From a virus, in the IMG/VR virus record IMGVR_UViG_3300045912_000962, positions 1-27,097 of that record: DNA of 27,097 bases; one strand, given 5' to 3'. The notes beneath the pieces were generated by a model. The model was given only the letters and a program-made list of their open reading frames with translations, was not told where the DNA came from and ran no database searches. Shown here piece after piece: positions 22,408 through 27,097 of this stretch. Within the stretch, counting starts at the first letter, position 1. Every line of letters begins with the position of its first letter. A program made the translations under genes and the position numbers.

Positions 22408-22763
22408 CACTTGCTCTTCAGGTGTTCGTCGTGGCGACCGACCATCGTCTCCAGCCGCCGCATGATCTGGTTCGAGCCTTCCTGCTGGGCCGCGATGATC
22501 CCGAGCTTCCCGTTCATCTCCGCCAGCGCGAGCTCCAGCTTGTGGATGTCGGCCGATCCCGGCAGGCTCCGGAGCGTCTGCTCCACGCCCTGGAGGCGCG
22601 CCTCGTGCCGGTCGAGCCGGCCGGTGTGCTCGTCGAGCCGCGAGGCGTTCCGGCGCGCGCCGGAGTTGAGCAGCGTCCAGAGCGTCGACCCGAACGACAG
22701 AAGGAGCGCGAGCGCCGCCACCCAGGCGACGATCGCGTCGACGGTGACCTGCTCCGGCGTCAC
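22407..22763 (-). CDS. Mu gp25-like membrane coiled-coil protein (DUF2730)
   Basis: The 118-aa protein starts at a GTG overlapping the holin stop (GTGA). One membrane helix (about residues 9-32, 'VAWVAALALLLSFGSTLWTL') is followed by 'GARRNASRLDEHTGRLDRHEARL', a coiled coil, and the 'DIHKLELALAEMNGKL' stretch that marks DUF2730 (Mu gp25). The family has no firmly known function. It always lies between the lysis and terminase genes in Mu-like phages, as here. It could be a spanin-like or membrane-attached lysis accessory protein; that is inference. Confidence 0.8.
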   Translation of the reverse strand: MTPEQVTVDAIVAWVAALALLLSFGSTLWTLLNSGARRNASRLDEHTGRLDRHEARLQGVEQTLRSLPGSADIHKLELALAEMNGKLGIIAAQQEGSNQIMRRLETMVGRHDEHLKSK

Positions 22764-23275
22764 CGGCGGCTCCAGGTCTCTGCCACGGCCTTGACGGTGT
22801 GGCCGCCCATGTAGAGCGACAGGTAGAGCCCCGTCCAGGCGAGCAGCACGTCCCAGGGCGCGGGCGGCAGCGCGATGCGCCAGAAGGCGTTCGCGACGTG
22901 GAGCAGCATCACGTTCCAGCCCCAGAGCAGGAAGGTGAAGTACATGCCCATCGGCCGCCACAGTCTCGCGAAGGCCGGCTCGCGTGCCTCCATCTCGAAC
23001 ACCCTAAGGCGGGCGTCGATCTCGGCCTCGTGCAGGGCGACGAGCTCGGGGGCGAGGCTGGTCTCGACCTCGCGGACCGCGTCCTCCACCTGGCGGGCGC
23101 GTTCGTCCCGCGAAGCCGCATCGAGCGCATCGGGCGAGATCCCGGCGCGGTCAGCCACCGCCTTGACGACCGTCTCGGCGAGCTGGGCGTTCTCGCGGCC
23201 GATCTTCCGGGCGAGGATGTCGCGCACGAGCGGCGCCCCGATCTGCGTGGCGACGGAGATGAGTGCGGCGCTCAT
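22760..23275 (-). CDS. Holin, GTA-type (3TM holin family)
   Basis: The 171-aa protein resembles the holin family linked to release of Rhodobacter gene transfer agents (GTA_holin_3TM). An amphipathic N-terminal half (to about residue 100) is rich in acidic helices. It is followed by the conserved 'FARLWRPMGMYFTFLLWGWN' segment and a second membrane helix around WDVLLAWTGLYLSLYMGG, ending in a basic tail. It would form inner-membrane lesions that let the endolysin reach the wall. It starts at ATG 23275, one base after the previous stop, and its end overlaps the next gene as GTGA. Confidence 0.85.
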   Translation of the reverse strand: MSAALISVATQIGAPLVRDILARKIGRENAQLAETVVKAVADRAGISPDALDAASRDERARQVEDAVREVETSLAPELVALHEAEIDARLRVFEMEAREPAFARLWRPMGMYFTFLLWGWNVMLLHVANAFWRIALPPAPWDVLLAWTGLYLSLYMGGHTVKAVAETWSRR

Positions 23276-23276
23276 G

Positions 23277-23576
23277 TCAGCCGTCCATGCCCGAGGGCGG
23301 CAGATCGTCGTCTACCGCCTCCCACCCCTGCCCCGCTGCCAGAAGGCAGGCCTGTCCTTCCGCGTCGGTCGCGACGATGGTCCAGGTTCCGGTGGCCTCG
23401 GAGACGAAGAGCTCGACGACCCGCCCGTTGTTGCCCAGTCCCATGCCGATGCGCCCTTCGCTCCAGCTTTCGTGGAGGAACGCGAGGACATCCGCGTGCG
23501 GCGCGCAGGGTGCCTGCGCCGCGGCCGGCCATGCGGCGTTGATCGCGGCCAGGGCCGCGGCGATCTGCAGTCTCAT
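23277..23576 (-). CDS. Small secreted protein in the lysis cassette
   Basis: The 99-aa product has a clear signal peptide (MRLQIAAALAAINAAWPAAAQA, cleavage likely after AQA at residue 22). The mature part is about 77 aa with two cysteines (C24 and C77) that could pair in the periplasm. The start overlaps the endolysin stop (ATGA), with GAGGAG about 6 nt upstream. I do not recognise a family. Its place between endolysin and holin suggests a periplasmic role in lysis, but it has neither the coiled coil of an inner-membrane spanin nor an obvious lipobox. Confidence 0.75.
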   Translation of the reverse strand: MRLQIAAALAAINAAWPAAAQAPCAPHADVLAFLHESWSEGRIGMGLGNNGRVVELFVSEATGTWTIVATDAEGQACLLAAGQGWEAVDDDLPPSGMDG

Positions 23577-24487
23577 CTTATACTCCTCAGCCTGGCCGCG
23601 AGGGCAGGGAACGCTCCCTGCACCTTGGCGGCGATGACGTCGCGATAGATCCACGCCAGCCGGAGGGCCCAGAGGGCCGCTGCGGCCAGGACGAGCGTTG
23701 CGGCCCAGTCCGGCAGGCCCGAGGTCTCGGGCACGGCGGTCCCCGCCGCCCCGCCGGCCGCGGTCGCAGCCGGAGCTGCCGCCTTGCGGCGGGCGTCGAG
23801 CCGGCGCTGCAGCGTCGAGAGCGTGGCGCGGCCGAGGACTGCGTCGATCGTCAGGTCGTGGTCGCGCTGGAATCGGCGCACCGCGTCGGCCGCGATCTCC
23901 CCCGCGCGCTCGCCCGGCTGGTAGCCGAGCGCCGCGAGGCCGCGGCGGATCTCGTCGATCTCGGCAGGGCTCAGGTCGAGGGCAAGCCTGGCGGCAACCG
24001 ATCCCTCGCGCACGGGACGGGCGAGCTGGCCGCCGTAGCGGCCGAGGTGCATGAGCTCGAACTCCTCCTGGCGGCGGCGCACCAGCCCGGGCAGAACCTT
24101 GCCGCCGCCCTTCGTCCAGAGAAGGAGCCTGCGGCGCACCTCGACCCAGTCGCGCGCCTTCCACGACGCGACCCAGCTCGCCCTGTGGATCGCGCCTGTG
24201 TTGAAGTCGAAGCTGACGGCACCGTCGAACTCCCGCTGACTCGCGCCGGGCATCGCGGCACGCACCCTCGGCTCGTAGTTGCGCGCAAGCGCGGCCCTCA
24301 GGAGGCGCGAGGCCTCGTCCCTGGTGATGCGCATCCCCGGGCGGGGGACGACGACACCGGACGCCGCCGTGAGCCCGGCGCCGATGGTCCAGACCCCGGC
24401 CGGGCAGCGGTAGGCCTTGAGCACCACGCCTTCGTGACGTTCGAGGAAATCCACGCCCATGGGGCTGGTGGCGGCGGCGGCGGTCAT
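23573..24487 (-). CDS. Endolysin, GH24 lysozyme with peptidoglycan-binding domain and C-terminal membrane helix
   Basis: The 304-aa protein hydrolyses cell-wall glycan at lysis. The GH24 catalytic region is at the N-terminus: E19, C28 and T34 sit in the E-x8-(D/C)-x5-T arrangement (HEGVVLKAYRCPAGVWTIG). C in place of D is common in phage members of the family. A peptidoglycan-binding-type repeat follows at about 172-235 (IRRGLAALGYQPG ... VRRFQRDHDL). An Ala/Gly linker leads to a hydrophobic helix at about 262-284, so the enzyme may be anchored at its C-terminus. The ATG at 24487 is chosen although its ribosome site is weak; an in-frame TTG at 24508 is the alternative. Confidence 0.85.
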   Translation of the reverse strand: MTAAAATSPMGVDFLERHEGVVLKAYRCPAGVWTIGAGLTAASGVVVPRPGMRITRDEASRLLRAALARNYEPRVRAAMPGASQREFDGAVSFDFNTGAIHRASWVASWKARDWVEVRRRLLLWTKGGGKVLPGLVRRRQEEFELMHLGRYGGQLARPVREGSVAARLALDLSPAEIDEIRRGLAALGYQPGERAGEIAADAVRRFQRDHDLTIDAVLGRATLSTLQRRLDARRKAAAPAATAAGGAAGTAVPETSGLPDWAATLVLAAAALWALRLAWIYRDVIAAKVQGAFPALAARLRSIR

Positions 24488-24546
24488 GCGTGATGTCCCA
24501 GGCGGCAAGGCGGATAGCCGAAGAGTGCGCCGCCGCGGCGCGCCGT

Positions 24547-24569
24547 AACACCCGCAAGGGATTGCGGGG
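24547..24569 (-). promoter_or_regulatory. Dyad element A, candidate late (lysis) control site
   Basis: The element contains CCCGCAA-N4-TTGCGGG, an 18-bp dyad with 7-bp arms, in the 91-bp gap between the activator gene and the endolysin gene. A second copy with one central mismatch over 23 bp lies at 15471-15493. No other intact copy was found. The position equals that of Mu Plys. It could be the activator's binding site, or an RNA hairpin; no T-run follows. Confidence 0.55.
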
Positions 24570-24578
24570 CAGGCCGCC

Positions 24579-24977
24579 TCAGAACAGGGATTTCTGCCGG
24601 GGGTCCTCGGAGCGGCTTCGGCCGCTCCCGCCCTTCTCGCCCGACCCGGAGAGGTACTTGCGCACCTGGACGTCGCTGACGTGCAGTCTGCGCGCGATTT
24701 CGGCCACCGGCAAGCCCCGCGCGCGGAGAACGCGGGCGATGAACGGCTTCCCGGTGGGAACCCGCGCGGGCAGCAGCTCCGCGGCGGCGGCGAGCTCGGC
24801 TGCCTTGCGCTTGCCGAACCGGCGGGCCAGCCGCGACCGGCCGGAGGGGCTGCGGGAAAGGTAGAGTTCCGCTCCGCCGAACTCGAGCAGGAACTCGACC
24901 GCGCCGTCGTGGCCGAGCACGCGGACGTAGGGCTCCAGGTGCGCCGGGGGTTTCGGAAGGTCGCAACCGCCCGTCAT
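24579..24977 (-). CDS. Mor/C-family transcription activator
   Basis: The 132-aa protein has the layout of the Mor/C family of Mu-like phages. A helical dimerisation region has the typical 'EFGGAELYL' segment (residues 32-40), and a C-terminal helix-turn-helix reads GLPVAEIARRLHVSDVQVRKYL (88-109, with RARG just before). In Mu, Mor turns on the middle promoter and C the late promoters; only one such gene is seen here, so it may do both jobs. The gene sits directly before the lysis module, as C does in Mu. The dyad at 24551-24568 just after its stop is a candidate binding site. Mor versus C is not resolved. Confidence 0.75.
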   Translation of the reverse strand: MTGGCDLPKPPAHLEPYVRVLGHDGAVEFLLEFGGAELYLSRSPSGRSRLARRFGKRKAAELAAAAELLPARVPTGKPFIARVLRARGLPVAEIARRLHVSDVQVRKYLSGSGEKGGSGRSRSEDPRQKSLF

Positions 24978-25540
24978 GGCCGCTGCCCGAAGAGGCCGGT
25001 CTGGTCGCCCCACACGTCCGCGCCGGGCCAGGGCTCGCGCGCGAAGAGCTCGGCCACGGGAACGCCGGGTCGAAGCGCCATCACGAGGTCGCGCATCTCC
25101 GCGGGCTTGCGCGAATGCTCGCGGCGCGGGGCGTCGATCAGGTTGCGCTGCCTGCGCGAGCCGACCGCGGGGCGGCCGCGCGTCGCGAGAAGGAACGGCT
25201 CGCTCGCGGACCGCAGGATGAAGCCCGTCCCCATCGCGGCGGTGCCGGCCGACGTCCGCTTCGCCCAGGCGCCACCCGTCTTGTACTCGAAGCCCCATGC
25301 CGCGATGACGCGGAGAGCGACCTCAAGCGACGGCCATGTCGCCCACAGGACGAGGAGGCAGTCGCGGGCAGCCAGCTCTCCCACCGGCAGCGCGGCGATC
25401 TCCTCGGCGCTCATCGTCCGGTAGTGCGCCTCCGGCGCGCGGCCGTAACCCCTCTCCGACCAGAGCGCGGTGGCCCAGGGCGGATCCGCCAGAATCGCGC
25501 CGTAGTGGCCGGGACGGAGATGTCCGAACGGCCAGGTCAT
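24974..25540 (-). CDS. MT-A70 family DNA N6-adenine methyltransferase
   Basis: The 188-aa protein belongs to the MT-A70-type adenine methyltransferases. The catalytic DPPW motif is at residues 19-22, and there is a conserved 'HSRKP' at about 142-146 and a C-terminal 'LFAREPWPGADVWGDQ' that is typical of the family. It would transfer a methyl group from S-adenosylmethionine to N6 of adenine in DNA, most likely protecting phage DNA from host restriction. Mu uses the unrelated Mom modification for that purpose, so this may be a functional substitute. It is coupled by ATGA overlaps on both sides and belongs to the middle operon. Confidence 0.88.
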   Translation of the reverse strand: MTWPFGHLRPGHYGAILADPPWATALWSERGYGRAPEAHYRTMSAEEIAALPVGELAARDCLLVLWATWPSLEVALRVIAAWGFEYKTGGAWAKRTSAGTAAMGTGFILRSASEPFLLATRGRPAVGSRRQRNLIDAPRREHSRKPAEMRDLVMALRPGVPVAELFAREPWPGADVWGDQTGLFGQRP

Positions 25541-25932
25541 TCGGCGCGCCGCGTCCTGTGCGGCCCGCCGCTGCGGCCGCCGTGGATCTGGCAGAGGCCC
25601 GTCTCGTTGCGGTCGCTGACCGCGTTGCCGCAGCCCGGCACCGCGCAGGTGTCGGGTTCGGCCTCCGTCCCGCCGCCCGTCCTCAGGCCGCACCGGCGCT
25701 TGTTCGCCCATTCGGCGGCGGGCTCCACGGTCACGACGATCGGCGCGCCGTCGGCGCGGAAGTCGAGCACGTAGCGGTGGCCGGCGATGGTCACCGCCCT
25801 CGCGCCGGCTTCGGCGGCGCGGTCCACCGTCCGCGCGATCTCGAGTCGCAGCGCCGCGACGTCGAGGCCCATGACGCGCTCGAGATACCGCAGCAGCGCA
25901 TGTTCCGTGACATGGACTCGCGGACGCTTCAT
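25537..25932 (-). CDS. Unknown protein with C-terminal zinc-binding-like motif
   Basis: This is a 131-aa protein of unknown function. The N-terminal part is basic (MKRPRVHVTEHALLRYLERV) and is followed by a helix and a beta-rich stretch around residues 47-70. The C-terminal part carries cysteines at 96, 101 and 114 and a histidine at 117 (C-x4-C-x12-C-x2-H), a likely zinc knuckle resembling those beside HNH modules in phage proteins; no HNH catalytic core is seen. The start (ATG 25932) overlaps the gemA stop as ATGA and the end overlaps the methyltransferase start likewise. A nucleic-acid-binding role is a reasonable guess only. Confidence 0.7.
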   Translation of the reverse strand: MKRPRVHVTEHALLRYLERVMGLDVAALRLEIARTVDRAAEAGARAVTIAGHRYVLDFRADGAPIVVTVEPAAEWANKRRCGLRTGGGTEAEPDTCAVPGCGNAVSDRNETGLCQIHGGRSGGPHRTRRAE

Positions 25933-26381
25933 TCCTCGACCTTCCCGCCGGCCGGATCTATCCCCGCGCGGCGGCACATGGCCTTCAGCGCCTGCAGCAC
26001 GTCGTCGATCTGCCCCGGGTCGCGCAGGGCGTCGACGTCGATCGGCGCCGACTGCCACTTCGAGGCAAACTGGAGCCGCACGAAGGCGTTCAGGCTGTCC
26101 CGCCCGGGCTTGTGGATGACGCCCGCCTCGTTCAGCAGGCGCCAGAGGACATGGATGTAGCGCAGGTCGGCACGCGGCGCGCGGCCCGCGAAGCCCTGCC
26201 TGCGGCGGGGCCGGAACCCGCGGCGCTTGAGCTCCTCCACCACGCGCTCGAGTTCGGCCTCGGTCATGTCGGCCATGCTGTCCTTGCCGGTGACGGAGCG
26301 CTGGAGATCCCGCCGCGTGTCCTCGTCGAGGCCGAGATCGCGGCAGCCGACGTGGATCAGTCTCCGGAGGGTCGACCGCAT
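25929..26381 (-). CDS. gemA: GemA / Mu gp16-like regulatory protein
   Basis: The 150-aa product matches the Mu gp16/GemA family (DUF1018). It has the typical N-terminus (LRRLIHVGCRDLGLDEDTRR), the 'MTEAELERVVEELKRRGF' segment near residues 35-52, and a C-terminal half containing 'YIHVLWRLLNEAGVI' and 'RLQFASKWQ'. GemA in Mu modulates early host functions, including DNA topology. The ATG at 26381 has GGAGG about 6 nt upstream. The gene ends in an ATGA overlap with the next one. Its position before the activator gene is the same as in Mu (16 before mor). Confidence 0.85.
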   Translation of the reverse strand: MRSTLRRLIHVGCRDLGLDEDTRRDLQRSVTGKDSMADMTEAELERVVEELKRRGFRPRRRQGFAGRAPRADLRYIHVLWRLLNEAGVIHKPGRDSLNAFVRLQFASKWQSAPIDVDALRDPGQIDDVLQALKAMCRRAGIDPAGGKVEE

Positions 26382-26578
26382 TGCAATCCTCCGATCAGCC
26401 GCTGCATCGCCGCGATCTCCTCGTCGACCAGCCGCTCGAGGGCAGCGCGCTCTGCCCCGAGCGCCTCGCCCTCGGAAATGACCGCCTCCACCTCGGCCGC
26501 GAGCAGCGACGCCGCGCCGATACATTCGTCGCAGGCGTCGCGCAGCCGGCGTCGCAGCCGTTCGTGCATCTCGCTCAC
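26357..26578 (-). CDS. Small acidic helical protein
   Basis: The 73-aa product starts at a GTG that overlaps the previous stop by 4 nt. A second possible start is the ATG three codons later. The sequence is almost all heptad-like helix, with acidic and leucine/alanine-rich stretches (for example AALERLVDEEIAAMQRL) and two cysteines close together near residues 15-18. It is likely a small coiled-coil protein. Its 3' end overlaps the start of the gemA-like gene by 25 nt. Small unnamed helical proteins are common in the early region of Mu-like phages. I cannot assign a function. Confidence 0.6.
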   Translation of the reverse strand: MSEMHERLRRRLRDACDECIGAASLLAAEVEAVISEGEALGAERAALERLVDEEIAAMQRLIGGLQCGRPSGD

Positions 26579-26793
26579 GGACGCTCCGGGAGAGACACGC
26601 CCCGGACTCCGGGCTCCCCCTCGGCGCAGGTGACGAGGACGACCTGCTGCAACCATCCGGCTTCCGGAACGCGCACGGCGTGCTGTTCGAGCGCCTCGAC
26701 GCACTGGGCCCAGCCCGGGGTCGCCATGGCGTACTCGGTGCAGAAGGGCTGCGGGCTCGCGGTGCAGACGAGCAGGACGATGACGGTCTTCAT
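26575..26793 (-). CDS. Small cysteine-containing protein, hydrophobic N-terminus
   Basis: This 72-aa protein has no family I can name. The ATG at 26793 is chosen because AAGGAG lies 7 nt upstream; longer in-frame starts have no comparable site. The N-terminus (MKTVIVLLVC) is short and hydrophobic with one lysine, so a signal peptide or lipoprotein-like leader is possible, but no clean cleavage site is visible. Cysteines at 10, 18, 31 and 56 could form disulphides if the protein is exported. Its stop overlaps the next gene's GTG start (GTGA), implying translational coupling. Being the first gene after the hairpin-containing gap, it may open a transcription unit. Confidence 0.6.
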   Translation of the reverse strand: MKTVIVLLVCTASPQPFCTEYAMATPGWAQCVEALEQHAVRVPEAGWLQQVVLVTCAEGEPGVRGVSLPERP

Positions 26794-26843
26794 GGGAAGG
26801 CTCCTTTCGAGACGGGTTCGGGTCGGGTCGGTGAAGGGGCGTC

Positions 26844-26866
26844 CCGGGGCGGACATGCCGCCCCGG
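26844..26866 (-). terminator. GC-rich hairpin, possible weak terminator
   Basis: A perfect 9-bp inverted repeat (CCGGGGCGG / CCGCCCCGG) with a 5-nt loop lies 15 bp after the proline-rich gene's stop. It is the strongest dyad in the 88-bp gap before the next gene. There is no T-run after it on the minus strand, so intrinsic termination would be weak. It may instead be an mRNA-processing or attenuation hairpin. Confidence 0.35.
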
Positions 26867-26881
26867 TCGCACCGGCCGGCG

Positions 26882-27097
26882 TCAGATCGCGCGCCCGCAG
26901 CCCTTGCCCGGCGGCTTCGGGTGCGGTTCGGGCTTCGGCTCGGGCTTGGGGTCCGGTTTCGGCACCTCGGGGTCCGGCCCTGGCTCCGGTGCCGGCTCCG
27001 GCTCCGGCTCCGGCGGCTTCGAGGGCGTCGCGCGCGGCACGGCGGGGTCTTCTCCCCGCATCTCGATCGCGCACACGTCCGGCAGGACGAGCTGGCC
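26882..27097 (-). CDS. Proline-rich protein, 5' end probably outside the window
   Basis: I do not recognise a family. The reading frame is open to the right edge, so the gene probably starts outside. The only in-window starts are a GTG at 27076 and an ATG at 27061, and neither has a clear ribosome binding site. The visible part has a short ordered stretch (LVLPDVCAIEMRGEDP), then a long run of PEP/PKP-type repeats alternating proline with glutamate, aspartate or lysine, then a basic GKGCGRAI end. Such runs form extended, stiff linkers (TonB-like or spacer segments). Its place upstream of the gemA-type genes suggests the early/middle region. No function is assigned. Confidence 0.55.
   Translation of the reverse strand, partial: GQLVLPDVCAIEMRGEDPAVPRATPSKPPEPEPEPAPEPGPDPEVPKPDPKPEPKPEPHPKPPGKGCGRAI

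Noticed and set aside
26888-26908. Possible third copy of the CCCGCAA dyad (cccgcagcccttgcccgg)
   Set aside because: Arms are only partly matched and it lies inside the proline-rich coding region.
1-27097. tRNA, rRNA, insertion sequence, att site or phage end
   Set aside because: None was recognised; no inverted terminal repeat, transposase or TG...CA end was found in the window.

Overview
The window is very GC-rich and every credible gene lies on the minus strand, read from the right edge (about 27,097) to the left edge (1). The genes are packed head to tail. Most neighbours share an ATGA, GTGA or TGATG overlap, and no gap exceeds about 140 bp. The content is that of a Mu-like transposable phage or prophage of a GC-rich alphaproteobacterium. 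The host guess rests on base composition and on similarity to the Rhodobacter RcapMu and gene-transfer-agent (GTA) families; it is an inference. No transposase, repressor or phage end is visible. By Mu gene order the early transposition genes would lie beyond the right edge.

Layout, in transcription order. (1) Early/middle genes, 27,097-24,579: a proline-rich protein (cut by the edge), two small proteins, a GemA/Mu gp16 homologue, a small putative zinc-binding protein, an MT-A70-type adenine methyltransferase and a Mor/C-family activator. (2) Lysis, 24,487-22,760: a GH24 endolysin with a peptidoglycan-binding domain and a C-terminal membrane helix, a small secreted protein and a GTA-type holin. 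(3) Packaging and portal, 22,763-17,801: gp25-like (DUF2730), gp26-like, gp27-like small terminase (DUF3486), a 64-aa unknown, a double helix-turn-helix protein, large terminase and portal (gp29). (4) Head, 17,804-11,605: a secreted protein of unknown role, the F minor head protein with a nuclease-like tail, G, the protease I with nested scaffold Z, a decoration-like protein, major capsid T, a gp35-like protein running into an Acb2/Tad1-like protein, gp36 and gp37. (5) Non-contractile tail, 11,608-1: a small protein, tail tube, chaperones G/GT joined by a -1 ribosomal frameshift, tape measure, and then a GTA-like tip series (distal tail, hub-like, peptidase-like, J-like), followed by accessory tail proteins, a repeat-rich fibre and a glycine-rich adhesin-like protein.

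The particle is therefore a chimera: a Mu head and packaging module joined to a siphovirus/GTA-like tail and a GTA-type holin.

The most notable observations are these. A short Acb2/Tad1-like ORF, the family of phage sponges that sequester cyclic-nucleotide immune signals, is hidden in the head operon in frame with gp35. Two nearly identical 23-bp elements with a 7-4-7 dyad sit in exactly the two gaps where Mu has its late promoters Plys and PI. A canonical GGGAAAC slippery site explains the tail chaperone fusion. A secreted protein is embedded between portal and F, and a second slippery-looking site in the portal gene is open in the -1 frame into that secreted protein.
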